Below, piece after piece: positions 26,304-36,799 of a DNA stretch of 64,000 nucleotides. Position 1 is the stretch's first letter, and the number at the start of each line of letters is the position of its first letter. The notes beneath the pieces were generated by a model, which had not been told where the DNA came from, did not search any database, and was given only the letters and a program-made list of their open reading frames with translations. The translations under genes and the position numbers were made by a program. This DNA comes from UBA12481 sp942493265 (GTDB taxonomy: Bacteria; Bacteroidota; Bacteroidia; Bacteroidales; UBA12481), in NCBI GenBank assembly GCA_942493265.1, contig OW818688.1:372001-436000 (forward strand), read 5' to 3'.

Positions 26304-27192
26304 CACCTATGCCACCCCTACGGGGTTAATATTTCAACTCAATCCGCCAGGCTATAATCATGTCAGCCCTACGGGCTTCTTAAACGGCAGTGGATGACAT
26401 GATCATTGCACAAAGTGATCAATAGCACCAAACCAACCCCATAGGTGTGAAATGATTATAGCACTGGATGATCCCTGCCACCTAACCCAACCCCGTAGGG
26501 GTGAAATGATTATTGGATGATCCCTGCAACCTATGCCACCCCTACGGGGTTAATATTTCAATTCAATCCGCCAGGCAATAATCATGTCAGCCCTACGGGC
26601 TTCTTAAACGGCAGTGGATGACATGATCATTGCACAAAGTGATCAATAGCACCAAACCAACCCCATAGGGGGGAAATGATTATAGCACTGGATGATCCCT
26701 GCCACCTAACCCAACCCCGTAGGGGTGAAATGATTATTGGATGATCCCTGCAACCTATGCCACCCCTACGGGGTTAATATTTCAATTCAATCCGCCAGGC
26801 TATAATCATGTCAGCCCTACGGGCTTCTAAAACGGCAGTGGATGACATGATCATTGCACAAAGTGATCAATAGCACCAAGCCCAACCCCGTAGGGGTGAA
26901 ATGATTATAGCACTGGATGATCCCTGCCACCTAACCCAACCCCGTAGGGGTGAAATGATTATTGGATGATCCCTGCAACCTATGCCACCCCTACGGGGTT
27001 AATATTTCAATTCAATCCGCCAGGCTATAATCATGTCAGCCCTACGGGCTTCTAAAACGGCAGTGGATGACATGATCATTGCACAAAGTGATCAATAGCA
27101 CCAAGCCCAACCCCGTAGGGGTGACATGATTATAGCACTGGATGATCCCGACCACCTAACCTAACCCCGTAGGGGTGACATGATTATAGCGG
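26304..27192. repeat. Tandem array of four 224-225-bp repeats
   Basis: Units start at 26306, 26530, 26754 and 26979 (periods 224, 224, 225) and are nearly identical. The last is cut short just before the stop of the subtilase gene. Each unit holds four G/C palindromes: CCCCTACGGGG, GCCCTACGGGC and two CCCCGTAGGGG-type motifs, mostly followed by TGAAATGATTAT or its complement. The 1020-bp interval 26177-27196 has no credible gene. It may serve as a terminator region for the subtilase gene or be a passive repeat expansion. Confidence 0.95.
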
Positions 27193-27196
27193 ATGG

Positions 27197-30100
27197 CTAT
27201 TGCTTCAAAATCTTAAACCTCTGTAAAACACCATCCTGAGCCACCTGTATCAGATAAACACCCGCCGGTTTGCCGGTCATGTCAATCTCCAAACCCATCG
27301 AGCCCATCCAGTTCATCGGCACTGTGTGACTCCGCCCGAGTACATCGATCACCAAAACAGCACCTTTGGCAGGTTCATCCGGCAAAGTAACGATCACCCT
27401 GTCCTGAACCGGATTCGGATACACCCGGATTTCCCGTTCGGTGCCGGAGTCAACCGGGTCGATATCCATTCCGCTCTTCGGACATTTTTTGGATGTTGAG
27501 CTGGCATACGAAGCCACGGAGGTTTTATGATCGGTATCGTTGGTGGTAACCGTCCACGTGAGTTTTTTACCGTCGAATTTCACCTTAAAAATTCCCGATC
27601 CCGGATAAAACACCTGCGGAGGCAGGGTTCCGTCATACAACCCTTCGGAAGTCAGATAATTTTCAGGTCCGTTTTTAACATAAACCGGATAGGCATTATC
27701 ATTAACATAGCTGAACCGGGCCTCGAGAGCCCAGACAGAACCGGTGAGCGGCGTAACGCAATCAAGTGAGGTCCTGATTTTCTTGGTATTGGCTCCATAC
27801 GGATTTACATACAGGGTGCCGTTGACCAGGTTCACTGAGTAACTGGGGGTCGAGGCAATATAGGGACTGATGGTATAGATACCCGGAGAGGTAACGGGAC
27901 GATCCAGCGTAAAGGTCACCGCCGTGGCACCAAATACTGATGATGGGGTATCCCCGGTGAGGAATCCCGACCAGGTATTGGTAAACGAAGGAAGCGCACT
28001 TCCGTAATTCATAACCATATCTTCAGCAGTAACCGTGATATTGCGGGGGCTGATAACCAGCATACGGCTAACCGGAACAGCGGGATTATAGTTTGCATTG
28101 CCCGGCTGCAGGGCAGTGATCGTTACCGAACCGCCTCCGGTGATTTTCAGGGTGTTCCCGGTCACTTTGGCGATAAGGGGGTTGGATGATGAGAACAGAA
28201 CCTCCAAACCCGAAGTGGCCGTGGCGGTGAGTGTTACATCAGGATCCCCATATGTTTTACCTGTTAATGGCTGGAATTCAATGGATTGATCTTCCTTATT
28301 TATCGTGAGAGTTCCCAAACCATACGAAACATCAAAATTCTGGGAAAAATACCCGCCCGGTATGATCCAGTGGCGACCGGCTGTGGTTCCGGTGATCAGG
28401 CTCATCGGACCGAACAGCGGATTCACTCCGCTCTCGCCCAGACTGTTCTGGTCAACCAGCACGATGGTTTTGGAATTGCTTTCATCACTGATTCCATTCT
28501 CCAGCGGGATGCCGTTCACCAGCGGAGTACCGTTCTCCTGCGGAATTCTGTTCACAAGCGGAATCCCATCAACCGTGGCAATTCCGTTGACCAATGCCAG
28601 ACCGTCAACCATGGCAATGCCATTCACGAGAGGGATGCCATCAACCGTCGGGATACCGTTTACCAGGACAATCCCGGTTGAATTTTTAGTATTTGCGGCA
28701 TCAACCAGCGAAACAGCCTCGATATTGGCCGGAGTGCCATTAACCAGGGCGAGAGCATTAACCAACGGTATCGCATTGGTTGCCATCATGTTAACATCAA
28801 CAAGATTTACAAAACTCAATCCGCCGTTGCTCACTAGCGCGATTCCGTTAACCAGAGGCTCCCCGTTAACGAGCGGTATCCCGTATTCAAGCGGTATCCC
28901 GTTTACAACCGGAGCGTAAGGCGCATTCACCAGCGGAATTCCGTTTTCAACCGGGTACTGAAGATTGTTTACCAGGGCAATCCCGTCGATAATGCTGGAG
29001 CTGTTAACCAGCGGAGTACCATTCACCAGCGGGATTCCATAAGCGGCTGTTACACCGTTCTCAATTTTAACCCCGTTCATATAGGTACCGGTTGCGTTCA
29101 CCTCCACCTGAATTCCATCCACCAAAGCAATCCCGTTCACCAGCGGAAGTCCGTTTACCAGCGGGATGGCATATGGCAAAGCCTGACCATCGATGCTGGT
29201 CATGGTACCGTTTACAATCCCGATGGATACGCCGTTAACCATCGCAGTACCATTAATTACGGCGGGACAGTTCACGAGCGGGATGCCATTGACCAGTGGA
29301 ATGCCGAATGCCAGTGAGGTGGTATTCTCAATTCTGATTCCATTGATAAAGGTACCGTCGCCATTCACTTCCACCTGAACACCGTTAACATTGGCGGTAC
29401 CCGAAACCAGCGGTACGCCGTTCACCAGCGGAGTGCCGTTCACCAGCGGAATCCCGTCGACTATCGGAACTCCGTTAACCAGGGCCAGACCATCGGTGAG
29501 AGCTTCCTGGTGGGTCGTGTTTAGCAATGCGCCCAGATCGGTTCCGAGATTCGTCTGATCAAAATCATACCGGTAAATAATGCTTTGGCCCCCAAGCTCA
29601 TCCCCATAGGTTAGGGTCAGATCTTCAGGCGTAATCAGCAAAGGCATTTTCAGGATAGTCAATGCACCCTTGCCCTCCTGCGGAGTAAATACAAATACCT
29701 CCTGACCATTCAGGGTTTCGGCCGCCATACTGTAATTGTACAGTTCCAGTTTGGACACATCAGGCTGCTGAGCGAGCCATACCTTGATGGCGTAAGTCCC
29801 GACATTACTGGTGCTGGTGGCATTTGTGGCAAACTGCAATCCGGCTAAGCCCACATCAGAAAGGGTTAATCCTGAGAGAGATAACGGCTGACCGTTGACC
29901 AAAACCGTGGCAGTAAATTCAGGAAGAATTTCCCCATACTTCATGGATTGATTATCAGCATAAACCGTGATATTTTTCTTTGGAATATCGAAGAATGTCA
30001 ATGAGTTGGATATCCCTCCATCTATTCCCGATACCGAGATGGGCTCAGTGGAAACCCTGATATCCGGATTACCGGAGAAAACAGGAATTTGTGCCGAAAG

Positions 30101-32335
30101 GGTGGTCTCGCTCGCATAGGTGGTTGGCAAAGGATCGCCGCGGAAAAGGATCTCCGTTTCCCCGGTAAAATACTCACCCTCAACGGTAAGCGTAAAAGAT
30201 GAAGTACCGGCTGTAACTCCGGCCGGAACATTCAGGCTGGTCAGAGATGGCAGCGGGGAGGCAAATGCACTGAGCGCATCGTCGACCTGAATAAATCCAT
30301 AGCCCGATTTATAATCGAACCCGGGTACATCCATATCTATAGCGGATGATTGCAGGTTATTGCGCACAACACCCGGACTGACGCTGGCTTCCAGCAGATA
30401 TTTCTTCCTGGCTTCGATCAGCAGAGCCGCGGCTCCGGCCGCATGGGGCGCTGATGCCGAGGTTCCGAAGAAGTTCGGATAACCATCGCCGTCGATATTG
30501 GTTCCTCCCATATCCAACGTGGTATTCACGCCGTTCGGAGCGGTAAACTCAGGTTTCTGTCGTGGCAGGGTTTCTCCGGTGACCCGGGTGCCGCCCAATG
30601 ACGAAAAACTGGCGATCGTAGGAACGGCCACTCCGTAAGCCGGGGTATTGGAATAGAGAACAGCTCCAACCGACATGGCGCCAGTTGCATTGGCTTGTCC
30701 AACAATTGTAGAGTTTCCTGAATTGAATTCCATGATTGACAACTGCCCGCGGAACACGATATATTTGAATCTCAGATTGGAGCCGGTGGGTTTTGTGATA
30801 ATAATATTGGCATCCATGGTTGAGCCCTGGATGATAAACGGGAGAACCTCAACCGGATCACCACCCACGTTATTGCGGTTAAATCCGAGGAGCTGCACGC
30901 CGTCCAGACTGGAAATATAGATATCCATATCGGTTTGGGCAGGTGCATTTTCCTCCCACTGGAGAACAATTGTGTAGCTGCCAGCGGGAAGTGATACCTG
31001 CTGACGCACATCATTGCCGCCAAAATTGTGAGCCTGACCGGTGATACCGGCGGGTGCGGCTGCCGGATTAAATACCGATTCATATGCCCGGCCGCCGAAA
31101 TTTCCGGCAGAAGTAAAGTAAGCAACGCCCTGTGCTGCTGCTGCATTAACTGCATTGCTCACCACCCCGTCCTTGAAGAAAGGCTCGGTGAGGTAGGTAA
31201 TGTCATCCACGATTACCTGACAGCCAGCCTGTTGCAATTCCGCAATACCCTGCGCAAAATCATCAGGATTGATGGATCCGGTTCGAAAATATAGCTGAGA
31301 CCTGGGTGCGATATCATGCACAATCTGCATCATGGCCCGGCCTTCATCGGAAGCAGCACCGGGATATTCCTTCAACACCACCACGCCTTCGGGCAGGTCG
31401 CCGGCATAAACATCATTGGCGGCGCCGCCTTTGGTATTATAACTGTTCGACATCACCCCAACTTTAACCCCTTCACCCTGAACATCGAAGCCACCCCTGA
31501 CAAAATCAGATCCGATGGTACGATCGCCCTGGGAGGTCGTTAACCCGCCATTATTAATAGCCGGATAAACCGGTCGGGCATAATTGACCAATAGCGGAAG
31601 ATCATTGATTTTCAACAGGTTCAATATCGGATAATACCCGCTGATGGTGCGGGTTCCCGGGTTGGAAGTAACAATCGACGTGAGTCCATAGGGTGCAGTA
31701 ACCAGCAGGTCGAGCAGCGACTGGTATTGTCCGGCCAGTGCAATGACCTTTATGAAAACCTGATCCCCGGAAGGCCCGATCTGGAAAATCTCATCGGAGG
31801 ATGCCTGGGAGGTGGAGAGGTATTTATAGTATAACGATGTCAGTTCGGGTCCGATCAGTGAATTCAGCAACCTCCCGCCATCGGGCGGATTATAATAGGG
31901 GATTATCACGCCGGTTCCGGTACACAAAGGAGAACCAGAGGATGCTGTAACCTCCTTACCCTCACCATTCGGAAAGATCACCTGCCAGCGAAGCTCATCT
32001 TTCTGTTTAAATTCCCGGCTTAATACATAGGAGTGCCTGCCAGGTTCAAAAACATTGATAACCTGATATTTCTGCTCGCCTCCATTGTAAACCAGCTTGC
32101 TTTTTTCGGGTGAAACGATGATGGTTTCGGTTCCGGGATTGTAATATCCGAAATTGGCCCGGTAACTTCCATTCCCCAGATCCTGAACACATTCGAGAAT
32201 CAAGCTAAACTCATTTGGCAGCGATGAGTTCTGACTCTTTCCAATCCCCGGAAGGAGAAGGACGAAAAGCAAAAAAGCTAACGACCTCAGGCCGTTAGCT
32301 CTGCTAATCAATGTATTATGTATTGATGTAGTCAT
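27197..32335 (-). CDS. Secreted subtilase-like protein with MBG domains, VNG-repeat array and T9SS sorting domain
   Basis: This 1712-residue exported protein has a signal peptide and a subtilase-like domain (about 270-700). In that domain the acidic motif reads 'VGVMSNSYN' with Asn297 where relatives usually have Asp. The second catalytic element is 'SDEGRAM' (E331), the oxyanion region 'FTSAGNFG', and the serine motif 'FGTSASAPHAAG' (S626). MBG-type beta domains follow ('ITVYADNQSMKYGE' near 790). A roughly 330-residue array of VNG-I/T-P-L repeats (about 950-1285) interrupts an MBG domain that resumes at 'GYFSQNFDVSYGLG'. Another MBG domain, a beta domain and a type A T9SS sorting signal ('REIRVYPNPVQDRV' to 'VLQRFKILKQ') complete it. 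It should be secreted and attached to the cell surface. Confidence 0.9.
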   Translation of the reverse strand: MTTSIHNTLISRANGLRSLAFLLFVLLLPGIGKSQNSSLPNEFSLILECVQDLGNGSYRANFGYYNPGTETIIVSPEKSKLVYNGGEQKYQVINVFEPGRHSYVLSREFKQKDELRWQVIFPNGEGKEVTASSGSPLCTGTGVIIPYYNPPDGGRLLNSLIGPELTSLYYKYLSTSQASSDEIFQIGPSGDQVFIKVIALAGQYQSLLDLLVTAPYGLTSIVTSNPGTRTISGYYPILNLLKINDLPLLVNYARPVYPAINNGGLTTSQGDRTIGSDFVRGGFDVQGEGVKVGVMSNSYNTKGGAANDVYAGDLPEGVVVLKEYPGAASDEGRAMMQIVHDIAPRSQLYFRTGSINPDDFAQGIAELQQAGCQVIVDDITYLTEPFFKDGVVSNAVNAAAAQGVAYFTSAGNFGGRAYESVFNPAAAPAGITGQAHNFGGNDVRQQVSLPAGSYTIVLQWEENAPAQTDMDIYISSLDGVQLLGFNRNNVGGDPVEVLPFIIQGSTMDANIIITKPTGSNLRFKYIVFRGQLSIMEFNSGNSTIVGQANATGAMSVGAVLYSNTPAYGVAVPTIASFSSLGGTRVTGETLPRQKPEFTAPNGVNTTLDMGGTNIDGDGYPNFFGTSASAPHAAGAAALLIEARKKYLLEASVSPGVVRNNLQSSAIDMDVPGFDYKSGYGFIQVDDALSAFASPLPSLTSLNVPAGVTAGTSSFTLTVEGEYFTGETEILFRGDPLPTTYASETTLSAQIPVFSGNPDIRVSTEPISVSGIDGGISNSLTFFDIPKKNITVYADNQSMKYGEILPEFTATVLVNGQPLSLSGLTLSDVGLAGLQFATNATSTSNVGTYAIKVWLAQQPDVSKLELYNYSMAAETLNGQEVFVFTPQEGKGALTILKMPLLITPEDLTLTYGDELGGQSIIYRYDFDQTNLGTDLGALLNTTHQEALTDGLALVNGVPIVDGIPLVNGTPLVNGVPLVSGTANVNGVQVEVNGDGTFINGIRIENTTSLAFGIPLVNGIPLVNCPAVINGTAMVNGVSIGIVNGTMTSIDGQALPYAIPLVNGLPLVNGIALVDGIQVEVNATGTYMNGVKIENGVTAAYGIPLVNGTPLVNSSSIIDGIALVNNLQYPVENGIPLVNAPYAPVVNGIPLEYGIPLVNGEPLVNGIALVSNGGLSFVNLVDVNMMATNAIPLVNALALVNGTPANIEAVSLVDAANTKNSTGIVLVNGIPTVDGIPLVNGIAMVDGLALVNGIATVDGIPLVNRIPQENGTPLVNGIPLENGISDESNSKTIVLVDQNSLGESGVNPLFGPMSLITGTTAGRHWIIPGGYFSQNFDVSYGLGTLTINKEDQSIEFQPLTGKTYGDPDVTLTATATSGLEVLFSSSNPLIAKVTGNTLKITGGGSVTITALQPGNANYNPAVPVSRMLVISPRNITVTAEDMVMNYGSALPSFTNTWSGFLTGDTPSSVFGATAVTFTLDRPVTSPGIYTISPYIASTPSYSVNLVNGTLYVNPYGANTKKIRTSLDCVTPLTGSVWALEARFSYVNDNAYPVYVKNGPENYLTSEGLYDGTLPPQVFYPGSGIFKVKFDGKKLTWTVTTNDTDHKTSVASYASSTSKKCPKSGMDIDPVDSGTEREIRVYPNPVQDRVIVTLPDEPAKGAVLVIDVLGRSHTVPMNWMGSMGLEIDMTGKPAGVYLIQVAQDGVLQRFKILKQ

Positions 32336-32598
32336 TTTAACAGGGTATTTGTATTAGATCATATCAGGGTGACCCTGTTTGGGGCAAGTATGTTCAGGGA
32401 TTTTCGTTAATTTTTTGTTAAATATTAAGTAATTATCTGTTATTCAATTAACTATAAGAGGATGCATTTGTCTTTTTGCCTGATTGTTAATCAGATACAC
32501 AGAACTTTCAACACCACTAAAAATCAAAATCTCATCCTCGCAAAACAAATCCTGATATCGCTTGTTTAAAAACCTAAGAAACTTAATATCATATCGTA

Positions 32599-33414
32599 AT
32601 GAAAACCAGAGCCCTTGTATTTGCCTTAGCGCTGGCCGCTCCCATCCTGATGATTTCCTGCCAGCCGAAAAAAACGGAAGCCAAAAAAGTTGTCACAGCC
32701 GACGCCACATCCGCTGATGCTGCCCGAATCAAGGAAGAGATCGTGCAGATTGTGAAATCCCTCCCCACCAACACCGAAACGGTGAACCTCATCAACTCCA
32801 CCGGAACCGCCTATCTGGCAGGGTTTACCGGTGAAAATCTGAAAACCGAAAATCTGCTGACGCGTGCCGATAAAGCCAAAGCCTACGGAACCATCATTTT
32901 TGATCTCGCCTACACCCATACCTACAACCAAACGGAACAATTTTCCAAATTGGTTAAGGTATATGAGTCCTTAACGAAGGAATTGGGTTTTGAAGAGCTG
33001 GTTCAAAGTCAGAAACAATTTAAGGACCGGTATCAGAACAACAAAGACAATAAGGATTCATTGGATGTATTGGTTTCCGACATGCTCAAAACCACCAACG
33101 ACATCCTCCAGAAAACCGGTTCAAGCTCTGATCTGTCGCTTGTAGCGGCTGGTGCTATCGTTAAATCATTGAATGTGATCTCCTATCTGACCTTATTTTC
33201 ACCCGGACAGGACAAGCTGATCGAGGTTCTGAAAAAGCAGAAGGATGTCATTAATGCAGCCTGTGAGATCCTTAAAAAATCACCGGCCGATCAGGAGGTT
33301 GCCAAGCTATATGCCGCGATTGTCCCCGTCAACGATCTGTTCAATTCATCTGAACCTTTCTCAGCCGCTACGGTAGATAAAATAAATAAACTCACCGACT
33401 TCATCAGTTTGTAA
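32599..33414 (+). CDS. Uncharacterised helical lipoprotein
   Basis: This is a 271-residue SPII lipoprotein ('ALAAPILMISCQPKK'). After the lipid anchor it is Lys/Glu/Asp-rich and predicted mainly helical. I recognise no domain. The ABC transporter gene begins 24 bp after its stop, so the pair is likely an operon. The lipoprotein may be a periplasmic partner of the exporter; this rests on spacing only. Confidence 0.7.
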   Translation: MKTRALVFALALAAPILMISCQPKKTEAKKVVTADATSADAARIKEEIVQIVKSLPTNTETVNLINSTGTAYLAGFTGENLKTENLLTRADKAKAYGTIIFDLAYTHTYNQTEQFSKLVKVYESLTKELGFEELVQSQKQFKDRYQNNKDNKDSLDVLVSDMLKTTNDILQKTGSSSDLSLVAAGAIVKSLNVISYLTLFSPGQDKLIEVLKKQKDVINAACEILKKSPADQEVAKLYAAIVPVNDLFNSSEPFSAATVDKINKLTDFISL

Positions 33415-33437
33415 CAGGTTTTGCTCCGGGTCAGGCC

Positions 33438-36400
33438 ATGAATGAATCAACGCTGAATGCATTGATCAACCTTTTTGCTGTGTTCAGCATCAAGGGGGAG
33501 AAGGACTATGACCTTGCCAAAAATAACCTGGAGGATTATCTGACCACCCGGCTCGGTATTAAAGATCCAGCCGAGTACCTGTCTCTGTTTTTTGAGATTT
33601 ATGATTTATATAATAGCGGAATTCATGATTTAAATGATGAAAATACCAGGATAATAGCCGGGAAAATATGTAATCAGATTAAAAGCAGAATTCATCATGC
33701 CGAGCAATTAATGATCTTTTTGCATTTTTTAGAACTTGCAAAAAGCGATTTTAATTCAGTTGAGCATGATTTATATGATCTGGTGGCAGAAATATTCGAA
33801 ATTAAACCATGCGATTACCTGGCATTTAAACAATTTATCTTTTCCGATCAACCTGAAGATATTGATACTGATGGGTTTTTACTTATCAATAAAGAAGATA
33901 AGGCCCACAGTATCAATATTTTTCATATCCGAAAAGGCAACCTGGAGGGCGATATCCTGATCTATTATGTTGCTGAAACGGAACAATTTATTTTTAAATA
34001 TTTCGGCGGCGATCCGTTATATCTCGAAGGAAACAACATCCGGCCCGGTCAGTTTTATATTTTTAATCAGGGCGGTATTATCCGTGGAAAATTAAATACC
34101 AATATTTATTTCACCGAGGTATCGGCAACTTATTTTAAATACCAGTCGAAGGATCCGCTTGTATTTACCAGCCGAGAAATCACCTACAATTTCCCCAAAA
34201 GCAAAAATGGTATCCACCATTTCAGTTTCTCAGAACATTCGGGACAGCTGATTGCCGTGATGGGGGGCAGCGGAGTCGGGAAATCAACCCTGCTGAATGT
34301 TTTGAACGGCAATCTGCCGGTAAAAACCGGAAGCATTACCATTAACGGCGTGGATATTCACGCGGATTATGATAAAATCGAGGGATTGATCGGATTTATT
34401 CCGCAGGACGACCTGGTATTTGAGGAGCTCACCGTTTTCCAGAATGTATATTACAATGCCTTGCTCTGCCTCGACAATATTCCGGTAGCGGATATCCGGG
34501 CACAGATCGATAAACTATTGAACGACCTGAGCCTGTATGAGGTGCGCGACCTGGTGGTGGGCAGTCCGCTGAAAAAAGTATTGAGCGGCGGTCAGCGCAA
34601 AAGGCTCAACATTGCGCTGGAGCTGATCCGTGAACCCTCCATCCTTTTTGTGGATGAGCCCACCTCGGGCCTCTCCTCAAAGGATTCGGAAAAGATCATT
34701 GTATTGCTCAAACAGCAGGCCCAGCATGGCCGCCTGATCATTGTAAACATCCATCAGCCCTCCTCTTTTATTTACCGGCTTTTCGATAAACTCTGGATTT
34801 TCGACAAAGGAGGTTACCCGATTTATGCCGGAAATCCGCTCGATGCGATCGTCTATTTTAAGGAACTCGACAAGCACATTGATGCCGATAACTGCGAGTG
34901 CAGCGCGTGCGGGAATGTCAATCCCGAACAGGTATTGGAAATCATTGAAAATCATAAGTTTGACGAATCCGGACGGCTCACGGCGGAAAGAAAATTCGCA
35001 CCGGAGGAATTACATAACCTGTATGTCAGGAATATTCAGGAAAAAGTTGAATTTATTATCCCGGAAAATACAACTATTCCGGTCACCAATTTTTTTAAAC
35101 CATCCGGATTAAAACAATTCAGCATATTTTTCTCCCGAAATCTTAAAACCAAGATTTCCAATATGCAGTATATCTATATCAACCTCCTGCAGGCCCCAAT
35201 CCTGGCACTGGTTGTTAGTTTCCTCACCCGATATTCCACCGAATCAGGATATTATTTCGGATTAAATAAGAATTTCCCGTCCTACCTGTTTATGGCCATC
35301 ATTGTGATGCTTTTTCAGGGGATGAGCCTCAGCGCCGAGGAGATTATCCGCGACCGGAAAATATTGCAGCGTGAAGCATTTTTACGATTAAGCAGATTAA
35401 GTTACCTGAATTCAAAGATTCTGTTCCTTTTTGGTGTTTCATTTATTCAGTCGCTGCTTTTTGTACTGATCAGTTCCCTGATCCTCCAGATGAACGGACT
35501 GTTTTTCCAATACTGGACCATTCTGTTTCTAACCGCAGCATTTGCCAATATGGCCGGATTAAATATATCTTCCGGATTAAACAGCGTGGTAACCATTTAT
35601 ATCACCATTCCCCTGCTGATTATCCCGCAGATATTGCTGTGCGGGCTGATTGTGAAATTTGACGACCTGAAAGGAATGAATTCGAAGAATAATAATGTTC
35701 CGGTTATCGGTGATATCATGGTATCCCGATGGGCATTTGAGGCGCTTGCCGTTGAGCAGTACACAAAAAATAAATACAATATCAATTATTACGATATTGA
35801 AAAAGAAATGTCGGAATATTTTATCAAGGGAGAATTAATCATTCCGAAATTATCAAATTTAATTGGCACCATTTCATTTAATCATACGGTAAATAATAAA
35901 AAACCCGTTGAAAAAACATTCCGAATCATTTTTAATGAAATCGATAAAATTGACCGCGATAGTTTATTGCCGCGCTTTAAATATTACGATCAGCTCACGG
36001 AACCATTATTTACCCGCACGATTGGTGATAGTGCAATTGCCCATCTCGACCAGCTTCGCGAAAAATATAAAAACCTGTATCGCGATGCCGAGCGGCGCAA
36101 GGACCAGATCACCTCGGAATTAGTGGCCGGCAAGGGTCAGGAATACCTGATCAACCTGAAGAAACAGCAGCACAATTCATCCCTCGCTGCCATTGTAACC
36201 AATCAGGACATCGACAATACGATCATTCCCGGTGGTGATCATTATCTGGTTAAAGTAGCGCCGGTATTCAGGTTACCGGAGAGCCACATCGGAAGGGCAC
36301 AATTTTATGCACCCGCCAAGTTTATCGGAAACCTCGAAATTCCCACCTTCCAGTTTAACGTCATGGTAATCATTCTGATGATTTTCATGCTTTACCTGGC

Positions 36401-36467
36401 GCTCTATTTCGACTGGCTCCGGCGACTGCTTGATTTTTCGGGCAATTTAAAACTGAAGTTCCGATAA
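33438..36467 (+). CDS. ABCG-like ABC transporter (N-terminal TerB-like domain, ATPase and ABC-2 permease fused)
   Basis: This is a 1009-residue half-transporter. Residues ~1-140 form a helical domain that resembles TerB-like modules, and ~145-250 is a beta-rich (FHA-like or similar) region. The ATPase follows (about 255-480): Walker A 'GGSGVGKSTLLN', signature 'VLSGGQRKRLNIA', Walker B 'SILFVDEPTSGLSS' and H-loop 'VNIHQPSS'. Then come an ABC-2 type permease with about six membrane helices (570-770), a long soluble insertion (about 775-960) and a final helix ('MVIILMIFMLYLALYF'). The order ATPase then permease is that of the ABCG/White family, usually exporters. The 3' end overlaps the convergent STAS gene by 21 bp. 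Confidence 0.87.
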   Translation: MNESTLNALINLFAVFSIKGEKDYDLAKNNLEDYLTTRLGIKDPAEYLSLFFEIYDLYNSGIHDLNDENTRIIAGKICNQIKSRIHHAEQLMIFLHFLELAKSDFNSVEHDLYDLVAEIFEIKPCDYLAFKQFIFSDQPEDIDTDGFLLINKEDKAHSINIFHIRKGNLEGDILIYYVAETEQFIFKYFGGDPLYLEGNNIRPGQFYIFNQGGIIRGKLNTNIYFTEVSATYFKYQSKDPLVFTSREITYNFPKSKNGIHHFSFSEHSGQLIAVMGGSGVGKSTLLNVLNGNLPVKTGSITINGVDIHADYDKIEGLIGFIPQDDLVFEELTVFQNVYYNALLCLDNIPVADIRAQIDKLLNDLSLYEVRDLVVGSPLKKVLSGGQRKRLNIALELIREPSILFVDEPTSGLSSKDSEKIIVLLKQQAQHGRLIIVNIHQPSSFIYRLFDKLWIFDKGGYPIYAGNPLDAIVYFKELDKHIDADNCECSACGNVNPEQVLEIIENHKFDESGRLTAERKFAPEELHNLYVRNIQEKVEFIIPENTTIPVTNFFKPSGLKQFSIFFSRNLKTKISNMQYIYINLLQAPILALVVSFLTRYSTESGYYFGLNKNFPSYLFMAIIVMLFQGMSLSAEEIIRDRKILQREAFLRLSRLSYLNSKILFLFGVSFIQSLLFVLISSLILQMNGLFFQYWTILFLTAAFANMAGLNISSGLNSVVTIYITIPLLIIPQILLCGLIVKFDDLKGMNSKNNNVPVIGDIMVSRWAFEALAVEQYTKNKYNINYYDIEKEMSEYFIKGELIIPKLSNLIGTISFNHTVNNKKPVEKTFRIIFNEIDKIDRDSLLPRFKYYDQLTEPLFTRTIGDSAIAHLDQLREKYKNLYRDAERRKDQITSELVAGKGQEYLINLKKQQHNSSLAAIVTNQDIDNTIIPGGDHYLVKVAPVFRLPESHIGRAQFYAPAKFIGNLEIPTFQFNVMVIILMIFMLYLALYFDWLRRLLDFSGNLKLKFR

Positions 36468-36785
36468 GGCTTCCTCCTCAGTAGCCCGCACATCCAGAAT
36501 CGTACTGAAACCCGATATGTCTAGTATTTCCTTAACCACTGCATTCGGCTGGCATATCTTAAGCTTGCCTTTGATGGCCGCAATTTTCTTGGCGGTAACC
36601 AACAGAACCCTCAAACCCGAACTGCTCAGATAATCAGTACCGGCGAGATTGATAATGATTTTTCCGTTACCGGCATCCAGCAATTTATGGATGGCAGATT
36701 CTGCTTCCGGTGAAGTTCCGGTATCCAAACGCCCGGCTATGTCAACTATTTTGATGTCCCCGGATTCCCTGATTTTAGTTTCCAT
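36447..36785 (-). CDS. STAS-domain anti-sigma-factor antagonist
   Basis: This 112-residue single STAS domain is of the SpoIIAA/RsbV type. The phosphorylation-site region 'GTDYLSSSGLRVLLVTAKK' has the conserved Ser after D-Y-L-S. Such proteins bind anti-sigma kinases when unphosphorylated and are switched by a serine kinase and a PP2C phosphatase. The gene directly upstream on the same strand encodes exactly these two activities fused, 14 bp away, making a compact partner-switching pair. Confidence 0.92.
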   Translation of the reverse strand: METKIRESGDIKIVDIAGRLDTGTSPEAESAIHKLLDAGNGKIIINLAGTDYLSSSGLRVLLVTAKKIAAIKGKLKICQPNAVVKEILDISGFSTILDVRATEEEALSELQF

Positions 36786-36799
36786 GATATTATTCGCAA

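Noticed and set aside
26304..27192. Repeat array as a CRISPR locus
   Set aside because: Repeats are 224-225 bp, contiguous and nearly identical throughout, with no unique spacers and no cas genes nearby.
28480..29480. Periodic VNG-coding sequence as CRISPR or non-coding satellite
   Set aside because: The reading frame is intact through the array and the periodicity is at protein level within a domain-flanked gene.
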